DNA from: an uncultured Bacteroides sp.
Lineage (GTDB): Bacteria; Bacteroidota; Bacteroidia; Bacteroidales; Bacteroidaceae
Assembly (NCBI RefSeq): GCF_963677945.1
Contig: NZ_OY782578.1
Location: 3,439,258-3,503,257 of the forward strand
Direction: 5' to 3'
DNA length: 64,000 bases
The translations under genes and the position numbers were made by a program. Each line of letters begins with the position of its first letter. The stretch's first letter is position 1. Under the pieces are notes generated by a model, which was not told where the DNA came from, made no database searches, and saw only the letters and a list, made by a program, of their open reading frames with translations. Of this stretch, positions 7,573 to 16,297 are shown one piece after another.

Positions 7573-10038
7573 TCAAATAAACAGGTTGATATTGGATTTG
7601 TCTGCTCGTTCCATATATGTAGCCACTCCTCCAATTGTAACATTATCGAGCAGTTCTTCTTCTTTCACTCCCATTACATCCATTGACATCTGACAAGCAA
7701 TAAATTCTACTCCGCTATCAATAGCTTGCTGACGTAATGATTCCAAAGAATCGATGCCTTTCTTTTTCATGATAAACCGCATCATTTTGCTGCCAATTCC
7801 CATCATGTGCATCTTAGAAAGTTTCAGTGCCATAGTATCCGAAGGAAGCATCATCGAAAACATTTTTCCAAAAATATCTTTCTGAACTTTTGGTTTATTT
7901 GTTCTCTTAATCGCATTCAATCCCCAGAACGTAAAGAAGATAGTTACCTTCTCTCCTGTAGCAGCTGCTCCATTTGCGAGTACAAAAGTAGCCAAAGCTT
8001 TGTCTAAATCATCACTAAACATGATAAAAGTTTTCCCCTTATTGTTATTTTCGACTGATACTTCGCTAATTTCATTAGAAACTTTCTTCTTTTCCACTTT
8101 TTCAATAACTGAAACATACTTACCTGAATCGGCTGATTGTGAGATCATTTTATGTCCTGTCATATTACACCATGCCTGAGAATCACGACGAAAAGCCGGA
8201 TCAGTTGAGACTACTTCGAGACGTTCGCCAATATTAATACCTTCTATACTCTTTTTCAATTTCATTATTGGACCAGGGCATTGCAATCCACAAGCATCTA
8301 TCTTGATTGTCTCTATTTCCATTTTATTAGCATTGCCATCTCCTAAGCCTAAAGAGCAGGCAATCATGTCTTTATCATTAAGAGCTACTGGAGTTGTTGC
8401 TGCCTGATATAGTTTATATCCTCCCGACAAATTAAATACATTGTTAAATCCATGCTGCATCAGCACTCTTGAAGCAAGATAACCTCTCAGTCCTACTGCG
8501 CAATAGATATAAATGTTTTTATCCTGAGGAATTTCGCTCAAATGATCTCTAATTCCATCTATTGGAATATTTACTGCACCCGGAATTGCTCCCAGTGAGA
8601 ATTCATCTGGAGTACGCACATCCAGAATTATGCCATCCTGAGCTTGTTGCAGTTGTCTCCAGGTAATTATATTCATTCTTTTCAGCAGAATGTTCTCTGC
8701 CACATATCCTGCAATGGCAATAGGATCTTTTGCTGACGAGAAAGGAGGAGCATACGCATGTTCCAGTTGAATCAAATCATAAATCGTACCTTGTTGTTTA
8801 ATCAGCAGTGCTATCTGGTCGAGTCGTTTATCAACACCATCGTATCCCACAATCTGAGCACCAAAAAGTTTTCCGTTCTCCGGACTAAAGGTTATTTTAA
8901 TACTCATTTGCAGAGCATTAGGATAGTAACCGGCATGAGAACCCGAATGAGTTACTGAAGATATATAAGGGATTTCTTCTTTCTTTAATTGCTTTGCAGC
9001 CATTCCTGTAGAAGCAACTGTAAGATCGAATACTTTTGCTATTGCAGTTCCTATAGCTCCCTCATATTTTATTTTGTTACCAAGTAACATATTGTCCGCA
9101 CATATACGTGCTTGTCTGTTGGCCGGACCAGCCAGATAATTGAGCCATGGTTTTCCGGTTATTGGATGCTTATACTCAATAGCATCACCAACAGCATAAA
9201 TATTTTCGTCAGAAGTCTGCAAGTAATCATTTACCGCAATGCCTCCCCTCTCTCCTATTTTCAGTCCGGCTTGTTTTGCCAATGTAGTTTCGGGACGTAC
9301 ACCAATGGAAAGAATTACCAGGTCGGCCATTATACATTTGCCGTTTTTAAATACCACTTCAATGGAATTTCCTTTTTTTGTAAACGCACTAACAGCATGT
9401 TCCAGATATAGATTCACTCCTTTATCCTGCAAGTGTTGGTGTACAAGTGAAGCCATAGAATAATCAATTGGTGGCATTACCTGATTCAGCATTTCAATGA
9501 TAGAAACTTCTGCTCCGGCATGCTGAAGATTCTCGGCCATTTCAAGTCCAATAAATCCAGCTCCAACTACAACAGCCTTTTTCACCGAATGGGTATCCAT
9601 ATAGTTTTTAATGGAATCTGTATCATTTACATTTCGTAAAGTAAAAATGCCATCTAAATCAATTCCAGGAAAAGAAGGACGAACAGGTGCAGCTCCCGGA
9701 GATAACAAAAGCTTATCGTATTTCTCTTTATATTCTTCTCCGCTTTGAGAACGGACAATAACTTCTTTGCTATTGCGATCGATATTGATTACTTCCGAAT
9801 GAACTCTTACATCTATATTGAAACGTAAGCCAAACGATTCCGGAGTTTGCAAAAACAACTTTTCACGTTCGCTTATAACTCCACCTATATAATAAGGTAG
9901 ACCGCAATTAGCATAAGAGATATAATCTCCCTTTTCGAACAAGATAATCTCAACATCCTCATTTATTCGTCTGATTCTGGCAGCTGTTGTTGCACCTCCA
10001 GCTACTCCTCCAATAATAATGTACTTTTCTTTACTCAT
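7573..10038 (-). CDS. CoA-disulfide reductase-type flavoprotein fused to rhodanese, TusA and DsrE modules
   Basis: The 821-residue cytoplasmic protein joins four sulfur-handling parts. Residues 1-450 form an FAD/NAD(P)H oxidoreductase of the CoA-disulfide reductase/NADH oxidase type, with the dinucleotide motif GGVAGGATTAAR and the active-site YANCGLPYY (Cys45). About 453-546 is a rhodanese with DVRTPDEF and the active-site loop YIYCAVGLRGY. About 575-645 is a TusA/SirA domain with CGLQCPGPIMKLKK. About 666-821 is a DsrE/DsrF-like domain that carries Cys in IACQMSMDVMGV. The set implies transfer of persulfide sulfur between modules and reduction of CoA-disulfide, CoA-persulfide or polysulfide. 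A MarR gene follows in the same operon. The fusion is known in anaerobes; the substrate here is not shown. Confidence 0.88.
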   Translation of the reverse strand: MSKEKYIIIGGVAGGATTAARIRRINEDVEIILFEKGDYISYANCGLPYYIGGVISEREKLFLQTPESFGLRFNIDVRVHSEVINIDRNSKEVIVRSQSGEEYKEKYDKLLLSPGAAPVRPSFPGIDLDGIFTLRNVNDTDSIKNYMDTHSVKKAVVVGAGFIGLEMAENLQHAGAEVSIIEMLNQVMPPIDYSMASLVHQHLQDKGVNLYLEHAVSAFTKKGNSIEVVFKNGKCIMADLVILSIGVRPETTLAKQAGLKIGERGGIAVNDYLQTSDENIYAVGDAIEYKHPITGKPWLNYLAGPANRQARICADNMLLGNKIKYEGAIGTAIAKVFDLTVASTGMAAKQLKKEEIPYISSVTHSGSHAGYYPNALQMSIKITFSPENGKLFGAQIVGYDGVDKRLDQIALLIKQQGTIYDLIQLEHAYAPPFSSAKDPIAIAGYVAENILLKRMNIITWRQLQQAQDGIILDVRTPDEFSLGAIPGAVNIPIDGIRDHLSEIPQDKNIYIYCAVGLRGYLASRVLMQHGFNNVFNLSGGYKLYQAATTPVALNDKDMIACSLGLGDGNANKMEIETIKIDACGLQCPGPIMKLKKSIEGINIGERLEVVSTDPAFRRDSQAWCNMTGHKMISQSADSGKYVSVIEKVEKKKVSNEISEVSVENNNKGKTFIMFSDDLDKALATFVLANGAAATGEKVTIFFTFWGLNAIKRTNKPKVQKDIFGKMFSMMLPSDTMALKLSKMHMMGIGSKMMRFIMKKKGIDSLESLRQQAIDSGVEFIACQMSMDVMGVKEEELLDNVTIGGVATYMERADKSNINLFI

Positions 10039-10073
10039 TTCCTATTATGTTTTTTAGATAACCTTTTATAAAA

Positions 10074-10151
10074 TTCCAATATTAATATTTTCCAATGGAA
10101 TTATTTTGCAAAGGTATTACTATTTTCTAATAAAACAAGTTTCCAATAGAA
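10074..10151. promoter_or_regulatory. Operator-like repeats around the sulfur-redox operon promoter
   Basis: Three copies of the dyad-like motif TTCYAATRRAA lie at 10090-10100 (TTCCAATGGAA, a perfect palindrome), 10125-10135 and 10141-10151, with a weaker copy at 10074-10084. They bracket the -7 element at 10109-10116. The layout suggests autoregulation by the MarR protein encoded in the same operon. Confidence 0.55.
10109..10116 (-). promoter_or_regulatory. Promoter -7 element of the sulfur-redox operon
   Basis: The minus strand reads TACCTTTG followed by C, matching TAnnTTTG. The start codon is 71 bases downstream at 10038. Confidence 0.7.
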
Positions 10152-10168
10152 AATGTTTTTTAAATAAA

Positions 10169-10205
10169 AAGAGGCTGTTACTATATTTAAAAGTAACAGC
10201 CTCTT
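10169..10205 (-). terminator. Terminator of the 2-hydroxyacid dehydrogenase gene
   Basis: A perfect 14-bp stem (10169-10182 with 10192-10205) is followed on the minus strand by a T tract. It lies just past the stop codon at 10236. Confidence 0.85.
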
Positions 10206-10235
10206 CTTTATATAATTATAACGAATAATCAGTTA

Positions 10236-11198
10236 TTATTTTGCTACATTATTAACCGGTTTACCAGCTGAGTATGCTTTGATATTTTCTACAACGATAC
10301 TCATCAGTCTTACACGAGAAGCTTTAGTAGCCCATGCTATATGAGGAGTGATGAAACAGTTCTTTGCAGTAAGTAATGGATTATCTGCACATGGAGGTTC
10401 AGATGAAAGAACATCTAATCCGGCAGCACAAATTACTCCCTTATTCAAAGCATCAGCCAAGTCTTGTTCATTGATAAGCGAACCGCGACCGGTATTAATC
10501 AAAATAGCAGTTGGTTTCATACTTGCCAAGCGCTTTGCATCAACAAGTTCACGGGTTTCTTCGGTTAGCGGACAATGAAGACTAATGATATCACATTCTG
10601 TGAAAATTTCGTCTTTTGTCATCATCTTAATTTCCGGTGGCAATTGAAGCTGTGATTTAGAAGTATAAGCACAAACACTCATTCCAAAACCAAATGCAAC
10701 GCGAGCCGTAGCCATACCGGTACGTCCAAGTCCCACGATACCAAGTTTTAGTCCGCTCAGTTCTGTAAGTGGAGTATCCCAGAAGCAGAAATCCTCACTG
10801 TTGGTCCATCGGCCATTTTTTACTTCGTTAGAATGATGTGCCACATTCTGAGTTATATTCAAAATATGTGCAAATGCCATCTGAGCAACAGATATTGTGC
10901 TGTAAGCAGGAGTATTGGTAACAACGATTCCACGTTCTTTTGCTGCTTCAACATCTACAACATTATATCCGGTTGCAGTTACGCCAATATATTTCAACTC
11001 TGGAAGAGCAGCAATAACCTCAGCATTAATCTCAACTTTATTAGTTAATATAACGTCTGCATCTTTGGAACGAGCAACAACATCTGCTGCAGAAGTGCGA
11101 TCATAAATAGTACAATCACCCAAAGCTTTAAGTTCATCCCACGATAAATCGCCCGGATTCATTCCATAACCGTCTAATACTACAATTTTCATATTCAA
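10236..11198 (-). CDS. D-2-hydroxyacid dehydrogenase (glycerate/hydroxypyruvate reductase type)
   Basis: The 320-residue NAD(P)-dependent enzyme reduces a 2-keto acid to the D-hydroxy acid, most likely hydroxypyruvate/glycerate by similarity to HprA-type proteins. The Rossmann motif GLGRTGMATA is at about 156-165. The catalytic triad is visible as Arg238 (NTGRGS), Glu267 (SSEPP) and His286 (TPHIAW). The length is normal. An alternative start two codons in (MKIVVLDG) is equally plausible. It follows rarA's stop region on the same strand, with the start only 14 bases before rarA's stop codon, so the order on the minus strand is rarA then this gene. Exact substrate is uncertain. Confidence 0.88.
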   Translation of the reverse strand: MNMKIVVLDGYGMNPGDLSWDELKALGDCTIYDRTSAADVVARSKDADVILTNKVEINAEVIAALPELKYIGVTATGYNVVDVEAAKERGIVVTNTPAYSTISVAQMAFAHILNITQNVAHHSNEVKNGRWTNSEDFCFWDTPLTELSGLKLGIVGLGRTGMATARVAFGFGMSVCAYTSKSQLQLPPEIKMMTKDEIFTECDIISLHCPLTEETRELVDAKRLASMKPTAILINTGRGSLINEQDLADALNKGVICAAGLDVLSSEPPCADNPLLTAKNCFITPHIAWATKASRVRLMSIVVENIKAYSAGKPVNNVAK

Positions 11199-11212
11199 AT
11201 TAAATTTAGAAT

Positions 11213-12487
11213 TTATTCTTTATAACGATCTCCCCAGAGTTGAACCATGTGTTCTTTGAGTTTAGCCTCCGCCGGATTTGGCTGCGGATGCCAGATTGAT
11301 TGGTTTTTCAATTCCTCGGGAAGAAATTGTTGTTTTACAAAATGTCCTTCGTAATTGTGCGCATATTTATAGTCATTGCCATACCCCAACTGCTTCATCA
11401 ACTTTGTAGGAGCATTGCGCAGGTGTAACGGCACAGGCAGATTTCCTGTATTCCGAACTAATTCCAGTGCATCATTAATGGCGTTGTAGGCTGAATTACT
11501 TTTGGGACTTGTTGCCAGATAAATAGTTGTTTCAGCCAAAGGGATGCGTCCTTCGGGCCATCCTATTTTCATCAGCGTATCAAAGCAGGCATTGGCAAGT
11601 AGCAATGCATTTGGATTTGCCAGACCAATATCTTCTGAAGCAGAAATAACCAATCGGCGGGCTATAAAGGCGGGATCTTCTCCCCCCTCCACCATGCGGG
11701 CCAGCCAATAAATTGCTCCGTCGGGATCGCTTCCACGAATACTTTTTATAAAAGCGGAAATAATATCATAATGCATTTCTCCGTCTTTATCGTATGCCAG
11801 TGGATTTTGTTGAAGCCTGTCAACCACCTTTTCATCGGTAATCTCTATTGGATCTTCAGTATCCGACTCGATAACCAGCTCCAATATATTAAGCAGTTTG
11901 CGTGCATCTCCACCCGAATAGCGAAGCATGGCATCTGTTTCCTTGACTACTATATTTTTACTCTTCAGTATATGATCCTCATTTATAGCACGATCTATAA
12001 GCTGAAGTAAATCTTCTTTTTCTAATGATTTAAGCACATAAAGCTGACAACGGGAAAGTAACGGACGAATAACTTCGAAAGATGGATTTTCTGTTGTTGC
12101 ACCAATAAGTGTCACTGTTCCCTGCTCTACTGCTCCTAATAAGGAATCTTGCTGTGATTTACTGAAACGGTGAATTTCATCTATAAACAGAATAGGACTG
12201 GCTTGCGAAAAGAAACGACCGCTTTTTGCTTTTTCAATTACATCGCGCACATCTTTTACGCCCGAACTGACTGCACTTAATGTATAAAAAGGCGTTTCAA
12301 GTTTGTTGGCTATAATCTGCGCAAGGGTAGTTTTCCCCACTCCGGGAGGTCCCCAAAGAATAAATGACGAAATGCGTCCTGCGTCTATCATCTTACGCAA
12401 GATTGCCCCTTCTCCCACTAAATGTTTCTGGCCAATATAGTCATCAAGCGACTTTGGCCGGAGTCTTTCTGCTAATGGTTGTGCCAT
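11213..12487 (-). CDS. rarA: Replication-associated recombination protein A (AAA+ ATPase)
   Basis: The 424-residue AAA+ clamp-loader-like ATPase acts at stalled replication forks (RarA/MgsA/WRNIP1 family). It has Walker A WGPPGVGKTTL, Walker B LFIDEIHRF, sensor ATTENPSFE and the family's C-terminal tetramerisation region with YGNDYKYAHNYEGHF. An in-frame upstream ATG at 12640 would add 51 residues, but these are translated repeat DNA, and the promoter -7 element (12510-12517) lies between the two, so the ATG at 12487 (MAQPLAERLRP) is the real start. The 2-hydroxyacid dehydrogenase gene follows closely and is probably co-transcribed. Confidence 0.93.
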   Translation of the reverse strand: MAQPLAERLRPKSLDDYIGQKHLVGEGAILRKMIDAGRISSFILWGPPGVGKTTLAQIIANKLETPFYTLSAVSSGVKDVRDVIEKAKSGRFFSQASPILFIDEIHRFSKSQQDSLLGAVEQGTVTLIGATTENPSFEVIRPLLSRCQLYVLKSLEKEDLLQLIDRAINEDHILKSKNIVVKETDAMLRYSGGDARKLLNILELVIESDTEDPIEITDEKVVDRLQQNPLAYDKDGEMHYDIISAFIKSIRGSDPDGAIYWLARMVEGGEDPAFIARRLVISASEDIGLANPNALLLANACFDTLMKIGWPEGRIPLAETTIYLATSPKSNSAYNAINDALELVRNTGNLPVPLHLRNAPTKLMKQLGYGNDYKYAHNYEGHFVKQQFLPEELKNQSIWHPQPNPAEAKLKEHMVQLWGDRYKE

Positions 12488-12509
12488 TTCGTTATTGTTA
12501 TATGAGAAG

Positions 12510-12517
12510 CAAATGTA
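12510..12517 (-). promoter_or_regulatory. Promoter -7 element of rarA
   Basis: The minus strand reads TACATTTG followed by C, 22 bases before the rarA ATG. It settles the choice of start codon. Confidence 0.7.
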
Positions 12518-12581
12518 CATATTAATATTTAAAAAGGATAATTCTCGGCCAAAGATTTTAAAACCGATGGCGGGGGAAAAA

Positions 12582-12662
12582 AATTCTCCTGTACAAAAGA
12601 ATGATTTCTTCTGTACAGGAGAATTAATTGTTTTGTACAAAAGAATGCAATCTTTTGTACAA
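12582..12662 (-). repeat. Two adjacent TGTACA-centred hairpins
   Basis: Hairpin 1 (12582-12625) has 14-bp arms around TGTACA plus a further 5-bp inner stem and a TGAT loop. On the minus strand it runs into a T tract, so it can terminate the DUF5686 gene. Hairpin 2 (12633-12662) has perfect 12-bp arms TTGTACAAAAGA/TCTTTTGTACAA. Both share the core TGTACAAAAGA, as in a dispersed extragenic repeat. Confidence 0.75.
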
Positions 12663-12701
12663 GAGATTTTAATATTATATAGACGGATTCAGAATACTTC
12701 C

Positions 12702-15305
12702 TTAGAAGTTAAGCATTACTGCAAGACGAATACCATCTTTATTGATACCCGGATGATTCAGATAGTTTAAACGACGGGTATATTCAATATGAAGTAATTT
12801 AAATATATTGTAAACACCCACACTGAATTCCATATATGGTTGCTTACCCATTGCGTAACTGGTTGGTACTCCATCACGAGTTGGGAACAAGAACAAACCA
12901 TTACTTAAATCGGGATTATTCTTATCGCTCAAACCTCCGTATAATGCTTTGAATTTAAAGACTTCTCTCCATTTAAGAGCCTTAATCAAAGGAATACGAT
13001 TAAATAATCTTCCGTTCAAATCATAAGTCAAATCTAATGAAGCAAACTTATCATTCAGGAATTCCATGTTGTTGATCAAGTTAAACGTCTCCCTTTGTGT
13101 AATGTAAGAAAGGTTAGCTGCCGGCATAATCAATAATGGGAAAGGAACCTTATCCCATTGCTTACCAGCTTTAACATAAGCGTCCAATCTACCCCACGAT
13201 TTAAGCCAGAATCTCTTATAAATACCTGCTTCCGTAAAATTGAATTTATAATCACCACCAAGCACATCTTTAATACCCATAGTGTGAGAAAGAGTAAAGA
13301 TTGGCGCATCAAAATTGATTGGCAACCTGCGTTCTTTGGTATTAATAAATGTTTCTCCGGGTGCAAACCTAAGCTGCAAAGAAGCTTCGGTTGTTGTTAT
13401 ATCGTGCACATTTGTTTTAGCCTCATCATTCTTTATATAGAAAAGATTACCTGTTGGCTCGTCATTGCGGTTCTTTACTGTCATTGCAACTGAGAAGCCG
13501 GACATTGTTTCACGTTCGTATTTAAACTGAGCGTCGCGCACGTAAGACATTTGGTCTACGGTTGTGGTTTTCAGTCCCACAAACATATTATCTTTATCTG
13601 TCTTCAGGAACTTATCCATAGGAGACATTACATCATACATATAAGAGAAAGAAATGGAATGTTTAGGGAATTCTCTTGCAAGGAATTCTTTCTTATCAAA
13701 TGTATATTCCACCATTCCTTTATATTTAGAACGGTTATCCTTGAATCCGTATGCATAATATCCGCTTAAGAAAAGCTGAGGGAACAGTTTGGCTGTTGTT
13801 TGTCCGCTAATTCTAAGACGAAGACCTTCAATACTGTTACTACCTATAATCGTATTCATTGGTCCGAAATCAAATTTACTTGGGTGACCTTTGCTACCGG
13901 TTTCAACATAATTCTCAATCAATGCCTTTAAACCAATAATCATGTACTTAAATCCTGGCATTTCTTCGAGATGCTGAAGAAATAAATCCATACCGTTTTC
14001 TTTATCTGTAAGCGGAACCGGACGCATTTTATTCCAGAAGTCATCGTCCTTCATCATAGCATCCACCTCTTTTACGGTATTTCCCCTCACCTTAAACAGT
14101 TTTGGCTGAATTTCATTAAATGCATAATTGCTATATCTGGTGATACGCCTGACCTGTAATTTCGACAGATTTTTCACAAATGAGAGTTCAACGATCATAT
14201 CATCATCTTTGAGCGCCCATCTACCATTAGGTAGTTGCTCGTATGACTGAATAATATCGAGGTTATCTACAAAGTTCACACCAGTCTTCTTTGGAAGATT
14301 CATGATGCACTTCTTTACTGCATAAGTAGAATCTTTCAAGATATAAAGGTGACCGGTAAAACCAAAGTCCTGTGAGTTATTAGGCACAAATGTAAGATGG
14401 ATACATGAATCTCTGTCTACTTTCAGCGTATCCATAATATAAAACTTATAGAAAGATATCCCGGAACTTGATGAGATAGGGCTAATAAAACGGCTCGACA
14501 ACAGACGGATATCGTCATCGTAAATGTTCACATCCGTAAAGACATCTTTAAGGATAGTTCCCATCATATCTCCAGTTGAGAAAAGCTCGTCAACTCCTGA
14601 TGTATTGATACCTTTAATAATCGTTTTCTCATCCTTCGGATTTTTCCGGAAAATAGTCTGAGAAGCAGTTTCCTGAACAGAGAAAGGAATAATTAGCTTA
14701 TTTGTTTCCAGGCAAGGCTCAACCTGATTAACCAGGAATGGCATCTTTTTATAGATACCTTTACCAAAATCATCTGGATTTACATCGTTAATTGACGTGG
14801 TTATCTTCTGATATTTATCATATTGATAAAAATCATTTTCTTCCAACCGCTGACTGGACTTATGTTCAATCACCTTCTTCATCAACTCTACTGCCGGATT
14901 ATTCTTGCGGGAATATTTCTCTTTTTTAGGTTTTACAACAATCTCAGTAAGCTGTATATCGGTAGATTGCAACTTAATGCTAAGCTTGGTTGTAACTCCG
15001 GGAACAATTTTAACCGTTTTCTTTTTATAGCCTACAGCTGTAAAAGTTACTTCATTCCAACCTTTACGTGTGGTAATACGATAGGCTCCATTAATATCAG
15101 AGATACTTCCAACGCCTTTACCTTCATAAGACACAGAAGCATAAGGAATTGGTTCATTTGTAACAGAATCACGCACAACACCTGCCAAATGAGATGGTGC
15201 TACCTCAGAAACAGAACCTACAACCACAGCTGAGTGAGCTGAAGCTGTATACGAAACGGCAATAACAAACAATGCGAGAACGAACTTGATATATAGTTGT
15301 TTCAT
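12702..15305 (-). CDS. DUF5686 outer-membrane protein with carboxypeptidase-regulatory-like domain
   Basis: The 867-residue protein begins with a signal peptide (about 1-23) and a CarboxypepD_reg-like beta-sandwich (about 38-115, with AGVVRDSVTNEPIPYASV and DINGAYRI), as in TonB-dependent receptors. No TonB plug follows. Instead a DUF5686 region runs to the end and finishes in a C-terminal beta-strand ending in Phe (GIRLAVMLNF), typical of an outer-membrane barrel. Such proteins are conserved in Bacteroidetes; the substrate or role is not known. It has its own promoter, and a hairpin with T tract follows the stop codon. Confidence 0.85.
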   Translation of the reverse strand: MKQLYIKFVLALFVIAVSYTASAHSAVVVGSVSEVAPSHLAGVVRDSVTNEPIPYASVSYEGKGVGSISDINGAYRITTRKGWNEVTFTAVGYKKKTVKIVPGVTTKLSIKLQSTDIQLTEIVVKPKKEKYSRKNNPAVELMKKVIEHKSSQRLEENDFYQYDKYQKITTSINDVNPDDFGKGIYKKMPFLVNQVEPCLETNKLIIPFSVQETASQTIFRKNPKDEKTIIKGINTSGVDELFSTGDMMGTILKDVFTDVNIYDDDIRLLSSRFISPISSSSGISFYKFYIMDTLKVDRDSCIHLTFVPNNSQDFGFTGHLYILKDSTYAVKKCIMNLPKKTGVNFVDNLDIIQSYEQLPNGRWALKDDDMIVELSFVKNLSKLQVRRITRYSNYAFNEIQPKLFKVRGNTVKEVDAMMKDDDFWNKMRPVPLTDKENGMDLFLQHLEEMPGFKYMIIGLKALIENYVETGSKGHPSKFDFGPMNTIIGSNSIEGLRLRISGQTTAKLFPQLFLSGYYAYGFKDNRSKYKGMVEYTFDKKEFLAREFPKHSISFSYMYDVMSPMDKFLKTDKDNMFVGLKTTTVDQMSYVRDAQFKYERETMSGFSVAMTVKNRNDEPTGNLFYIKNDEAKTNVHDITTTEASLQLRFAPGETFINTKERRLPINFDAPIFTLSHTMGIKDVLGGDYKFNFTEAGIYKRFWLKSWGRLDAYVKAGKQWDKVPFPLLIMPAANLSYITQRETFNLINNMEFLNDKFASLDLTYDLNGRLFNRIPLIKALKWREVFKFKALYGGLSDKNNPDLSNGLFLFPTRDGVPTSYAMGKQPYMEFSVGVYNIFKLLHIEYTRRLNYLNHPGINKDGIRLAVMLNF

Positions 15306-15327
15306 ACAATATCAATAAAATGAGCTA

Positions 15328-15335
15328 CAAAGGTA
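15328..15335 (-). promoter_or_regulatory. Promoter -7 element of the DUF5686 gene
   Basis: The minus strand reads TACCTTTG, 23 bases before the start codon at 15305. Confidence 0.7.
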
Positions 15336-15389
15336 AGCTTTTCATTTAATTTACTAAGTGAATTTAAGCTAAATCAGTAATATTTATAT

Positions 15390-15397
15390 TACATTTG
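15390..15397 (+). promoter_or_regulatory. Promoter -7 element of the family 2 glycosyltransferase
   Basis: TACATTTG followed by C lies 20 bases before the ATG at 15418, implying a very short leader. Confidence 0.7.
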
Positions 15398-15417
15398 CGA
15401 CAAATAGAACAATAAAA

Positions 15418-16296
15418 ATGCTATCGATTCTTATTCCGACTTATAATTATGAATGTTTAGGTCTTGTAGAAGAGCTTCACCGCCAGGCGCAAACATTATC
15501 CTTCCCTGTTGAAATCCTTATTGCAGATGATGCATCAAAGGAAGAGATGAAACGTAATAACCGAAAAATAAACAGGTTAAACAATTGCATGTTTATTGAA
15601 CTTAAAGAGAATATCGGACGAGCCAGGATTAGAAATTTCTTATCAGAGAAAGCTCAATATGATCTCTTATTATTCATAGATAGTGACGCAGGTCTCGTCA
15701 ATAATGACTTTCTACAAAAATATGTTTCAGCAATACATGGCAATGATGTAATCTGCGGAGGATTGTTGTACGATCGACCCATACCTTCAAAACAATTTAG
15801 CCTTCGCTACTATTATGGGATATCTGCAGAAGAGCATTCTGCAAAGGAACGTAATATAAACCCTTATGCTAAATTCTCATCATTCAACTTTCTGATCAGA
15901 AAAAGAATCTTCCAGAAAATTCTTTTTGACGAATCGTTTTCGGGATACGGCCATGAAGATACTGCCTTTGGTATTGAGTTGGAAAAACGTAAAATAAAGA
16001 TTAATCATATTGACAATCCGCTTTTTCACTTAGGACTGGAAAAGAATGATGCTTTTCTTCATAAAACAGAGATGGGTATTGAAAATCTTTATCGGTATTC
16101 AGATAAACTGAACGGATATGTACGTTTATTAAGCACGTTTAATAAAGTAAAAAAATACAAATCACAAGTCCTCTTATCCTTTATCTTCAAAAAAACAAGA
16201 GAACTCATGAAGAAAGAGTTGCTAAGTAATCATCCCAGCATGAATATTTTCGCTTTTTACAAGCTAGGATATTTGTGTTACATCAGCAATAAATAA
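15418..16296 (+). CDS. Family 2 glycosyltransferase
   Basis: The 292-residue protein has a GT-A fold: the N-terminal nucleotide-binding start LSILIPTYNYE, the segment LIADDASKEE, and the metal-binding LLFIDSDAGLV (DxD motif near residue 91). A later acidic segment, GYGHEDTAFGIELEKR, resembles the catalytic ED region of GT2 enzymes. No membrane helix is seen, so it is cytoplasmic or peripheral. The sugar and acceptor are unknown. It stands alone rather than in a capsule cluster; the next gene, on the other strand, ends 2 bases away. Confidence 0.85.
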   Translation: MLSILIPTYNYECLGLVEELHRQAQTLSFPVEILIADDASKEEMKRNNRKINRLNNCMFIELKENIGRARIRNFLSEKAQYDLLLFIDSDAGLVNNDFLQKYVSAIHGNDVICGGLLYDRPIPSKQFSLRYYYGISAEEHSAKERNINPYAKFSSFNFLIRKRIFQKILFDESFSGYGHEDTAFGIELEKRKIKINHIDNPLFHLGLEKNDAFLHKTEMGIENLYRYSDKLNGYVRLLSTFNKVKKYKSQVLLSFIFKKTRELMKKELLSNHPSMNIFAFYKLGYLCYISNK

Positions 16297-16297
16297 T

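Noticed and set aside
12582-12662. Possible CRISPR or transposon ends
   Set aside because: There are only two hairpins without spacers, target duplications or a transposase nearby.
12495-12770. 91-codon plus-strand frame across the TGTACA hairpins
   Set aside because: Its sequence is the translation of repeat DNA and it overlaps the rarA promoter and the end of the DUF5686 gene.
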